NCBI GenBank assembly: GCA_020718945.1
Contig: DYRB01000080.1
Coordinates: 1-5,938 of the forward strand
Length of the DNA stretch: 5,938 nt
Direction of reading: 5' to 3'
DNA from: Lamprocystis purpurea
GTDB taxonomy: Bacteria; Pseudomonadota; Gammaproteobacteria; Chromatiales; Chromatiaceae
Shown: in pieces, positions 1-5,681 of the stretch
Position numbering within the stretch: position 1 is the stretch's first letter
Layout: the number at the start of each line of letters is the position of its first letter
Position numbers and translations under genes: made by a program
Notes under the pieces: generated by a model
What the model saw: the letters and a program-made list of their open reading frames with translations, nothing else
The model's database searches: none
Told to the model about the DNA's origin: nothing

Positions 1-4
1 CTTT

Positions 5-28
5 GTGTCTCCGTGTCTCCGTGCGAGG
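5..28. repeat. 8-bp-period tandem repeat
   Basis: The unit gtgtctcc occurs exactly at 5-12 and 13-20, followed by a degenerate third copy at 21-28 (gtgcgagg). It sits at the window edge, so it may extend further left. From memory it resembles dispersed intergenic repeats of the 'gtgtctccgtgtctc' kind seen in several bacterial genomes; that resemblance was not checked. It lies downstream of the left cluster and outside any credible gene. Confidence 0.6.
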
Positions 29-60
29 ATTCAGGAAATATGGGTAATGGCATGGTGGGT

Positions 61-81
61 AGTGGCAAGTGGCGAGTGGTC
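61..81. repeat. 7-bp-period tandem repeat
   Basis: Three successive 7-bp units share agtgg: agtggca (61-67), agtggcg (68-74) and agtggtc (75-81). The repeat is non-coding and lies between the 8-bp-period and 10-bp-period repeats in the tail downstream of subunit I. Confidence 0.55.
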
Positions 82-97
82 CGAACCCGCGACAATC

Positions 98-109
98 TGG
101 GTTAACCCA
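98..109. other. 12-bp perfect palindrome
   Basis: The sequence TGGGTTAACCCA is a perfect palindrome with no spacer, in the non-coding tail about 77 bases past the subunit I stop codon. With no loop and no following T-run on either strand it does not look like an intrinsic terminator. It could be a protein-binding site or chance. Confidence 0.4.
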
Positions 110-118
110 CTGATCGAA

Positions 119-148
119 TTTGCGTTGATTTGCGTTCATTTGCGGCTG
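119..148. repeat. 10-bp-period tandem repeat
   Basis: Three 10-bp units follow one another: tttgcgttga (119-128), tttgcgttca (129-138) and a degenerate tttgcggctg (139-148). The base composition is AT-richer than the flanking genes. From memory, similar 'tttgcgttcatttgcg' runs occur as dispersed intergenic repeats in other genomes; this was not verified. It lies about 40 bp past the stop of the left subunit I gene. Confidence 0.65.
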
Positions 149-185
149 AATTCCTTTCTTGAGTGCTCGCTGCCCAACCCATTTC

Positions 186-2006
186 CTAGCCTGCCGTACC
201 CAGCCCCGGCGGCGCCGACAGGGGTCGAAACACCCGCCCGGAGCCGCGCAGGAAGCGGTTGAAGAACTCGAACAGGACCAACCGGGTGGTCTGGATGGAC
301 ACCACCAGACCCTCCAGCAGGATGATGATCAGGTTGCCCAGGACCATGATCAGCACCGCGGCCCACAGGGGTGCCGAATCGGCCATGGTCACCACGGCCA
401 TGGACAGGGCGGCGTGGGCCAGGGCGAAGGCCCCCACCCGGGCGAAGGACAGGGTGTTGACCAGGATCTGCATGCCGCTCTCTGCCAGGTGCCCCAGGGC
501 CGCCAGGGCGCCGAGGAACCGGCGATGGACCAGGAAGCTGCCGATCAGGTACCAGGCGAACCCGGTCAGGACCAGCCAGATCCCGGCCGCCCCGCCGGCG
601 AGCCAGGCGATGAGCCCGACATAGAGGACCAGGAAGCCCAGGTCCACCAGGAGCCACTGGGTCAGGGCCCCACGCCACAGGGCCCCCAGCCCGGACAGCA
701 GAAGCCCCAGGCAGAGCAGCCCCACGGCGAACAACAGGGGGACGGCCAGGACCGTCAGGGGCCCCTCCAGGGGGTGGACCCAGAGGGCGGGGATCAGGTC
801 CTCGCGGCCGAACAGGCTGCCGAACAGGAGCCCGAAGACCATGGCCGAGGCCCCCGCCGGGAGCAGGATGTTTGCCTCCGGGAAGCGCCGGCGCAGGTAC
901 AGCCCCAGGGCGAACAGGACCATGCCCTGGCCGAGGTCACCGAACATGTAGCCGAACAGCAGGGGCACCACCAGGGCCAGGATCAGGGTGGGATCGGCCT
1001 CGTCCCCGCCGGGGATACCTAAGGCCCGCACGAAGGGCTCGAAGGGCTTGAGCCATCCGGGGTTGTCCAGCACCTGGGGCGGGTGGGTCCCGGGGGGCGG
1101 CGGGGTCAGGTGGACCAGGGCCCGGGTGCGGGCCCGGTCCAGGGCCGCGTTCAGGCTCTCCCCGCTGAGGTCATCGGTCCAGCCGGTGATCCAGACCAGG
1201 TGTTCGCTGGCCGATTCCAGGGCCCCGACGTGCTCGGCGAACCAGGCGAGCCAGCCCAGCACGCCGAGGACATCGCCCAGGCTGTAGTCCTCGAACAGGT
1301 TGTCCAGCTCCGCGTGGAGGTGCACCACCCGGCTGGTGAGGAAGTTGCGCCGGGCCGTGATGCGCGCCACTGAGTCCCGGGCCCCGCCCTTGAGCCAGCC
1401 CGGGCGCTCTATGACCCGGCCCTTCAGGGCCTTGATCTGGTGCTTGACCAAGTCGAGGCGCTCCGCCGGGCCCAGGATCATGTAACAGCGCTCGTCCTGC
1501 CAGGGGACGCTGCGGGGTATCACCCAGTCCGGGAGCTTGGGGTCGGTGTCCGCGGGCAGTATGGCGCAGAAGGTCCCAAGCACGGGCCCGGTCTGGGTGA
1601 TCAGGGCGAAGTCCAGGGGACCGTCGGCGATGCGGCTGAGGATCTCCCCCAGCCATTTGAGCCCGGTGAGTTCCTCCTCGCAGGCCTGGAGGGTGTCGAT
1701 GAGGGGATCGGCCTCCCGCCGCCAGGCACGCACCCGGGCCAGGCCGCGCTCTATGGCGACCGCCGGGGACTCCACCAGGGCCCGACGGCGCAGCACCCCG
1801 CGCGCCCAATAGCGCCGGTAGCGTTCGAGCAGGTCGTTGTATTCGGCCAGGCCGGCGGTCAGTTCGGCAATCGGGCAATGGGTCGGCGCCTGGGCCCGCA
1901 GCTCGACCTCGACCGCCCCGGTGGCGGCCAGCTCGGCCAGGGTGTGCACGCCCTCGCTGCGCGGGCACAGGACCTCGAACCAGCGGGTGGAGGCGGGGCG
2001 CAACAT
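186..2006 (-). CDS. ntpI: V/A-type ATPase subunit I (116-kDa / 'a' subunit family), complete
   Basis: This is a 606-residue membrane subunit of a rotary ATPase. In this family it carries protons or Na+ past the c-ring and anchors the peripheral stalks. Residues 1-330 are the soluble arm. Residues 338-585 hold about seven or eight hydrophobic segments. Family motifs are present: FGYMFGDLGQG (351-361), FGLLFGSLFG (391-400), NTLSFARVGAFALAH (517-531) and EGLVVSIQTTR (565-575). Arg523 and Arg575 align with the essential channel arginines of yeast Vph1 (R735, R799), and Glu565 with E789 at the same spacing of 10. The ion path therefore looks intact. The ATG at 2006-2004 has an AGGAGG 7 bases upstream and overlaps the previous stop by one base (TGATG). 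Length is normal for bacterial members. It is the last gene of its cluster; no proteolipid gene follows. A second, different subunit I starts at 5682. Confidence 0.95.
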   Translation of the reverse strand: MLRPASTRWFEVLCPRSEGVHTLAELAATGAVEVELRAQAPTHCPIAELTAGLAEYNDLLERYRRYWARGVLRRRALVESPAVAIERGLARVRAWRREADPLIDTLQACEEELTGLKWLGEILSRIADGPLDFALITQTGPVLGTFCAILPADTDPKLPDWVIPRSVPWQDERCYMILGPAERLDLVKHQIKALKGRVIERPGWLKGGARDSVARITARRNFLTSRVVHLHAELDNLFEDYSLGDVLGVLGWLAWFAEHVGALESASEHLVWITGWTDDLSGESLNAALDRARTRALVHLTPPPPGTHPPQVLDNPGWLKPFEPFVRALGIPGGDEADPTLILALVVPLLFGYMFGDLGQGMVLFALGLYLRRRFPEANILLPAGASAMVFGLLFGSLFGREDLIPALWVHPLEGPLTVLAVPLLFAVGLLCLGLLLSGLGALWRGALTQWLLVDLGFLVLYVGLIAWLAGGAAGIWLVLTGFAWYLIGSFLVHRRFLGALAALGHLAESGMQILVNTLSFARVGAFALAHAALSMAVVTMADSAPLWAAVLIMVLGNLIIILLEGLVVSIQTTRLVLFEFFNRFLRGSGRVFRPLSAPPGLGTAG

Positions 2007-2764
2007 CAGGCGGCCTCCTGATGGGGGAACAGGGCGCGCTGCATCAGGGCGCCGCGCAGACGCTCCAGGTCCAGGGCCACCAGGCCGAGGAAGGCGAAGG
2101 CGGCGGCGGGTTGCAATGGCACCAGGTGGAACTCGAGACGCAGCCGCTCGCGCAGTTCCCGGCGCAGGGGCCAGGCGCTGTCGGTGCCGGCCTGGGCAAA
2201 GGACTCGGCGTGGCGCTGCATCCGGGCGGTGAGTCCCTCCAGGCGTGCAAGGGCGCCCTTGTCCCCCGTCGGCCACAGCCCCCGCCAGTGGGACCACCAG
2301 GCCCCGGGCAGGTCCGCCGGCGGGACCAACAGGGCGGCGGCCCCGGCGTCTTTGAGGAACCGGGGATCCAGGGCGCCGTCCGGGCCCTGCAAAGGCTTCA
2401 GGCTGGCGTCGTCGGCCACCCAGGCCGGCAGGCCCCGGTAGCGTCCGGCGTGGGTCAGCAGGGGCAGCAGGGGCAGCCAATCCAGCCAGGCCACCGCGGG
2501 GCGCCAGGGCTCGGGCAACCAGCCGGCGACCTCGGCGACGGCCTCCCGCCAAGTGGCGCGCAGGCCGCGGTCCAGGTCGTGGGCGTCGCTCAGGTTGGAA
2601 AAGCCCTTGACCCAGCCCCGCAGGGCCCCGGTGCGGGCCTCCTCCAGGAAGACGCCTAGGCCGCGCGCCCCGGTCAGACGCAGCCAGTCATCCTCCTTGG
2701 GCAGCTCGGCGTAGCGTGCCTGGATGCGGGCCTGGGCATAGGCGAAGCCGCCGGGGCTGCTCAT
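2006..2764 (-). CDS. Short AC39 (V-ATPase subunit C/d)-like protein
   Basis: This is a 252-residue protein that I assign to the AC39 family, the central-stalk socket joining the c-ring to the rotor. The N-terminus (FAYAQARIQARYAELP, 7-22) has the typical opening helix of subunit C, followed by an acidic/aromatic helical region at 25-95. The C-terminus (FAFLGLVALDLERLRGALMQ, 223-242) resembles the conserved 'YL-x-E-LR' closing helix. The middle is Trp/Pro-rich and diverged. It is about 100 residues shorter than usual, including the neighbour at 4580 (360 aa), and lacks the 'D-R-E-N' block visible there. The ATG at 2764 overlaps the upstream stop by four bases (ATGA), and its own stop overlaps subunit I. 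The overall assignment rests on the two ends plus position between a G/H-like gene and subunit I. An unrelated helical scaffold protein is the alternative. Confidence 0.72.
   Translation of the reverse strand: MSSPGGFAYAQARIQARYAELPKEDDWLRLTGARGLGVFLEEARTGALRGWVKGFSNLSDAHDLDRGLRATWREAVAEVAGWLPEPWRPAVAWLDWLPLLPLLTHAGRYRGLPAWVADDASLKPLQGPDGALDPRFLKDAGAAALLVPPADLPGAWWSHWRGLWPTGDKGALARLEGLTARMQRHAESFAQAGTDSAWPLRRELRERLRLEFHLVPLQPAAAFAFLGLVALDLERLRGALMQRALFPHQEAA
2014..2019 (-). promoter_or_regulatory. Strong Shine-Dalgarno of left subunit I
   Basis: On the minus strand this reads AGGAGG, seven bases before the ATG at 2006-2004. It lies inside the end of the AC39-like gene. It fixes the start of subunit I at 2006, although the reading frame stays open far upstream (to 2552). 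Confidence 0.85.
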
Positions 2765-3135
2765 GTCGCCCCCGCCGGGCCCTCGCCGAGGATCTCGGCG
2801 ACCAGGGCCTCGATGGCCTGGGCCAGGGCCGGCGGGACCTCCCCCTCGGACCCCGGTACAGGTGCGCCTTCCGGCATCGCCACCAGCGGCACCTCGGCGA
2901 GTTCCCCCAGGGCCCGTTCGATGGCCGCATCGGCCCGGCGATGGGCTGCCTTGATGTGGGCCTCGCTGCGCCCCGCCAGGGCCCGGGCCCGGCGCTCGGC
3001 CTCCGCGACCCTGCGCGCTGCCTCGGCCCGGCACTCCGCCACCGCCAGGCGGGCGTCCCGTTCCGCGGCCAGGATGCGGTTCATGGCCTGATCCACGGAC
3101 GCCGTTGTGCCGGCCTGTCTGTCGTCGCTGCTCAT
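2761..3135 (-). CDS. V/A-ATPase G/H-type peripheral stalk-like coiled-coil protein
   Basis: This is a 124-residue soluble protein. Residues 13-80 form a long Ala/Arg/Glu-rich helix (for example EAARRVAEAERRARALAGR, 38-56) with heptad-like spacing, as in archaeal subunit H and eukaryotic subunit G of the V-ATPase peripheral stalk. A Pro/Gly-rich linker (82-103) separates it from a short terminal helix (104-117). The second part is not seen in the 105-residue counterpart at 4177. The ATG at 3135 overlaps the protease stop by four bases (ATGA) and the gene ends in another ATGA with the AC39-like gene, so its translation depends on its neighbours. AAGGA abuts the start with no spacing. Family assignment comes from coiled-coil character and gene context; sequence identity in such helices is weak evidence on its own. 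A subunit E-like role is possible but the length favours G/H. Confidence 0.75.
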   Translation of the reverse strand: MSSDDRQAGTTASVDQAMNRILAAERDARLAVAECRAEAARRVAEAERRARALAGRSEAHIKAAHRRADAAIERALGELAEVPLVAMPEGAPVPGSEGEVPPALAQAIEALVAEILGEGPAGAT

Positions 3136-3899
3136 TCCTTCACCCCGGCCCCGGCCAGCAGGGCCCTCAAGTGTCGTACTGGGATGGCATAGCTGATCCC
3201 GCTGGGGGCCGAAATGGCCGTCTCCTTGGTCTCCTTGACGAAGGTGCTGTTGACCACGGCCAGCACCCGCCCGCTGTCGGGGTCGTAGACCGGGCTGCCG
3301 GAGTTGCCGGGATAGGCCACGGCGTCGAGTTGATAGACGTCGAAGGGCCGCTCCAGGCGGGTCACCAGGGTACGGTCCAGTTCCCGGCCGGACCCCACCG
3401 GGATGACCACCGGCGTGATGGCGGCGATCAGACCCATATGGGTGGCCGGGTGCAGGCCCAAGGCCTGCAGGATGGGAAAGCCGGTGAAGGCGATGGCCTG
3501 CCCCTCGCGGACGCCCTCGTCGGGGGCCAGCCTCAACCGTGGCAGGGGCGCACCCTCGAAGCGCAGCAGGCACAGGTCATGGGCCTGGTCGCGGGCCAGG
3601 ACCCGGGCCGGGCGGACCTCGGCGCGATCCGCGCCCAGGGGGACGAACACCGCCAGGGTCTCGCGGCGGTCCGCATCGACCTTCTCCGGGACGGTATGGG
3701 AATTGGTGGCGACCAGGTTCCCGGCCACGGCGAAGCCGGTACCGGTCAGCAGTTGCTGCTGCTGGCGCAGGGGCATGTAGGTGCCGACGGCGACGATGGC
3801 CGGCTTGATGCGGGCGACGGTGTCGGGAAGCCCTGCGGCGCCGGTCTCGGGAGACAGGGCCAGGCACAGACAGACCGATAAGAGGCGTGAAGCGTGCAC
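3132..3899 (-). CDS. Secreted trypsin-like (HtrA/S1C-type) serine protease, no PDZ domain
   Basis: This is a 255-residue trypsin-fold protease, probably periplasmic. Residues 1-22 look like a short Sec signal peptide (hydrophobic LLSVCLCLALS, small residues GAA before the likely cut). The catalytic triad is visible: His68 in ATNSHTV, Asp108 in AHDLCLL, and Ser200 in PGNSGSPVYD. TGTGFAVAG (52-60) is the usual strand before the histidine. The length equals one protease domain. No PDZ domain follows, unlike DegP or DegS. The start is GTG at 3899, with only a weak GGGA six bases upstream; the signal peptide begins at once, which supports it. Cys9 is in the hydrophobic core with Val before it, so a lipoprotein is unlikely. 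It is first in the left cluster, and its stop overlaps the G/H-like start (ATGA), so it is co-translated with V-ATPase subunits. Substrates are unknown; processing or quality control of the membrane ATPase is a guess. Confidence 0.9.
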   Translation of the reverse strand: MHASRLLSVCLCLALSPETGAAGLPDTVARIKPAIVAVGTYMPLRQQQQLLTGTGFAVAGNLVATNSHTVPEKVDADRRETLAVFVPLGADRAEVRPARVLARDQAHDLCLLRFEGAPLPRLRLAPDEGVREGQAIAFTGFPILQALGLHPATHMGLIAAITPVVIPVGSGRELDRTLVTRLERPFDVYQLDAVAYPGNSGSPVYDPDSGRVLAVVNSTFVKETKETAISAPSGISYAIPVRHLRALLAGAGVKE

Positions 3900-4176
3900 T
3901 ATGGGTCCCGGGTGGCCCGCCTGAAACAGCTCGGCGGGTGGGGGCTTGGGCGCGGTCCGGGCGGTGGGGAACCATAGGGCTCGAAACCGGCCGACGACAC
4001 GCCATGAGGCGCGAGTCTAGCACCAGGCCGTCGGAGGGACGCTGGCCGAGGCGCTTGCGCATGACGCCGATCAAGGGAAAACCCCAACCTGGCCGCGATA
4101 CCTTCCCCAGGACTAGGCAATTTTTCTGCGCTTGCCTTAAGCTAGCGGCCTTCGCGGTACTCACGAGGCAAAGGTT
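3900..4176. promoter_or_regulatory. Divergent intergenic region between the two V-ATPase clusters
   Basis: These 277 bp separate the two outward-reading clusters and must carry promoters for both. I found no convincing -35/-10 pair on either strand. An imperfect site on the minus strand (TGC-TAGACT, near 4015-4023) lacks a good -35. The plus-strand side near 4105-4145 is AT-richer than its surroundings, which suits a promoter. Open frames crossing this stretch show no family resemblance and are treated as chance in GC-rich DNA. Confidence 0.5.
4115..4137. promoter_or_regulatory. Inverted repeat AGGCAA-N11-TTGCCT, possible operator
   Basis: AGGCAA at 4115-4120 is the exact inverse complement of TTGCCT at 4132-4137, with an AT-rich 11-base spacer containing a T-run. 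It lies about 40 bases before the GTG of the right-hand cluster, in the least GC-rich part of the region. It could be a regulator site or a weak RNA hairpin. Six-base arms in a region this size can occur by chance. Confidence 0.3.
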
Positions 4177-4494
4177 GTGGACGATACCCTTCAGAGGCTG
4201 CTCGACGCCGAGGTGCGCGCCGAGAGGATCGCACAACAGGCGGAGGCCGAGCAGGACCATATCATCCAGGCGGCCCTGCAGGAGGCCCGTGCCGAGGACG
4301 AGCGCTTCGTCGCCCGGGTCCCGGACCTGCACCGCGGCTACATCTCCAAGGCCCAGGAGCGCGCCGAGCAGACCGTCGCCGAGCTCAAGCGCCGCTACGA
4401 CGAACGCCATGTGCAACTGCGCAACATGGCAGAGGAGCGCGAGGGGGAGGCCCTTGCGGCCGCCTTCCAGGTCCTGATCTCCCCCGAGCTATGA
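4177..4494 (+). CDS. V/A-ATPase G/H-type peripheral stalk coiled-coil protein
   Basis: This is a 105-residue soluble protein, nearly all helix: an early coiled coil (LLDAEVRAERIAQQAEAEQ, 8-26) and a second charged helix (55-98), with HR/Gly-Pro breaks near 49-54. The pattern 'LL-x-AE-x-x-A' followed by Ala/Glu repeats, together with the length, fits subunit G/H, which pairs with subunit E to form the peripheral stalk holding the catalytic head against subunit I. The start is GTG at 4177, preceded by GAGG at 4165-4168 with 8-base spacing. It opens the right-hand cluster and is followed after an 85-base gap by subunit C and then subunit I. It is the counterpart of the 124-residue protein at 2761-3135 but has no Pro-rich linker. 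Assignment rests on coiled-coil form plus context. Confidence 0.8.
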   Translation: MDDTLQRLLDAEVRAERIAQQAEAEQDHIIQAALQEARAEDERFVARVPDLHRGYISKAQERAEQTVAELKRRYDERHVQLRNMAEEREGEALAAAFQVLISPEL

Positions 4495-4503
4495 CGCCTT
4501 GCC

Positions 4504-4525
4504 GACCCCAGGTCGGGCCGGGGTC
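4504..4525 (+). other. GC-rich intercistronic hairpin
   Basis: GACCCC (4504-4509) can pair with GGGGTC (4520-4525) over a 10-base loop. It lies in the 85-base gap between the G/H-like and subunit C genes, unlike the overlapping joints of the left cluster. No T-run follows, so it is not a typical terminator. It might affect mRNA stability or relative expression. Confidence 0.3.
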
Positions 4526-4579
4526 CAGCCCCCGCCGCCCAGGGTCGCCGCGCCCCGGCCAACCCCAGCGGATCCCAGC

Positions 4580-5662
4580 ATGAGCCAAGCCGCCGTCCAG
4601 GCCTACCTGCATACCCGGGTCTCGGTGATGTCCACCCAGCTGTTCAAGCCGGGGGAACTCGCCGAACTGGCCGGGCTCAGCCTGGGCGACCTGGCGGGGC
4701 GCTACGGACTGACCGCCTTGCTCGATGAGCAGGTCACGGCCCAGGCCAAGAGCCGTGCCGTGGAGCAGGCGTTCATCACCATCCTGCTCTCGGAACTGGC
4801 CATCCTGGTGCGCCCCATGACCGCCACGGAGCGGGCCCTGATCATGGCCTGGGGGCGCAAGTTCGCCCTGTTCAACCTCAAGACCCTGATCCGGGGCAAG
4901 CTCTACGACCTCGACCAGAAAGAGATCCGCGAGAACCTCTACGACCTGCCCCCCAGCGTCCGACTCTCCCACCAGGAACTGTTCCGCGCCGAGAATGTTC
5001 TGGAACTGCTGCGGCAACTCGAACAGGGCCCCCACGCCCTGATCGCCCGCCAGGCCCGGGAGGCCTACGAGCAGCGCCGCGAGCCCTTCGCCCTGGAGGC
5101 GGCCATCGACCAGCGTTACTACGCCGGCCTGGCCCGCCAGGTGATGCAGTTCCACGACACCAACCTCCAGCCCCTGCAGCACCTGGTCGGCACCCTGCTC
5201 GACCGCGAGAACATCCAATGCCTGCTGCGGTTCCGCTTCGCCTACCGGCTCTCGCCCTCCGAGACCTTCTATCAGTTGGTGCCCTCCTCGCGCATGATGC
5301 ACCGCGACCGGCTGTTGGAGCTGGCCAACCTGGAGACCTTCGAGCGGGTCCTGGAGGCCCTGCCCCCGCCCCTGGACGCCCTGCTGGCGGGCAGCACCAG
5401 CCTGATCGACGTGCAGCGGCGACTGCACGGCTACATGTCCACCGAGGCCCACCGGGTGCTCAGGCACAGCCCTTTCGGGGTGGCCCGGGCCCTGGCCTAT
5501 CTGATCCTGCGCGAGTCCGAACTGCGTGCCCTGTTTGCCCTGACCCAGGGTCATCTACTGCAACTGCCGTCCCACTTGGTCGAGATCGCCGTCGGCCTGA
5601 CCGAGCCGATCTGCCCGGTCGGTTCCATGCTGACCGGTTCCACGCTGGCCAAGGCCGCCTGA
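4580..5662 (+). CDS. ntpC: V/A-type ATPase subunit C (AC39 / subunit d family)
   Basis: This is a 360-residue AC39 protein, the soluble socket that seats the central rotor shaft on the c-ring. Family features along the chain are the opening helix YLHTRVSVMSTQLF (9-22), the NLKTLIRGKLYDL block (99-111), DRENIQCLLRFRFAYRL (208-224), and the closing PFGVARALAYLILRESELRAL region (298-318), with a 'YL-x-x-RE-x-ELR' core. Length matches the usual 330-360. The frame is open back to a TTG at 4499, which would add a 27-residue Pro-rich, unstructured leader. I prefer the ATG at 4580 because family similarity begins there, although its ribosome site is weak (GCGGA, 7 bases upstream). The last 30 residues (after 330) look like a tail beyond the family core. 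It stands between the G/H-like gene and subunit I, the same order as in the left cluster. Confidence 0.93.
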   Translation: MSQAAVQAYLHTRVSVMSTQLFKPGELAELAGLSLGDLAGRYGLTALLDEQVTAQAKSRAVEQAFITILLSELAILVRPMTATERALIMAWGRKFALFNLKTLIRGKLYDLDQKEIRENLYDLPPSVRLSHQELFRAENVLELLRQLEQGPHALIARQAREAYEQRREPFALEAAIDQRYYAGLARQVMQFHDTNLQPLQHLVGTLLDRENIQCLLRFRFAYRLSPSETFYQLVPSSRMMHRDRLLELANLETFERVLEALPPPLDALLAGSTSLIDVQRRLHGYMSTEAHRVLRHSPFGVARALAYLILRESELRALFALTQGHLLQLPSHLVEIAVGLTEPICPVGSMLTGSTLAKAA

Positions 5663-5666
5663 GTCC

Positions 5667-5671
5667 GGAGG
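5667..5671 (+). promoter_or_regulatory. Shine-Dalgarno of right subunit I
   Basis: GGAGG lies ten bases before the ATG at 5682, just after the subunit C stop. A second ATG at 5700 has GAGG (5687-5690) nine bases before it. The 5682 start is preferred because it gives the protein the same MLRP opening as the left subunit I, whose start is fixed by a strong site. Confidence 0.6.
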
Positions 5672-5681
5672 GGACATACCG

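Noticed and set aside
98..109. Palindrome as a transcription terminator of the left cluster
   Set aside because: There is no loop and no T-run on the minus strand after it; I saw no convincing intrinsic terminator in 1-185.
5..262. Plus-strand open frame of 85 codons crossing the left tail
   Set aside because: It starts within a tandem repeat, reads through three repeats and into the antisense of subunit I, and shows no domain-like composition.
159..1022. Long plus-strand frame rich in Gln, Gly, Pro and Glu
   Set aside because: It is the complementary shadow of subunit I; such compositions are typical of opposite frames in high-GC coding DNA.
2007..2552. In-frame upstream extension of the left subunit I to position 2552
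   Set aside because: The extension is Arg/Gly/Pro-rich antisense-type sequence over the AC39-like gene. Family similarity and a perfect AGGAGG both place the start at 2006.
3132..3899. Protease as a lipoprotein through Cys9
   Set aside because: The residues before the Cys (LSV) do not fit a lipobox, and the cysteine is too close to the N-terminus, inside the hydrophobic core.
4051..4135. Direct repeat GCGCTTGC at 4051-4058 and 4128-4135
   Set aside because: An eight-base repeat of this composition is expected by chance in a GC-rich region of this length.
3887..4477. Plus-strand frame of 196 codons through the intergenic region
   Set aside because: It overlaps the G/H-like gene in another frame, is Arg/Pro/Ser-rich and has no good ribosome site.
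4385..5554. Long minus-strand frame opposite subunit C
   Set aside because: It is Gln/Gly/Leu-rich shadow coding with no recognisable domains, while the plus strand encodes a clear AC39 protein.
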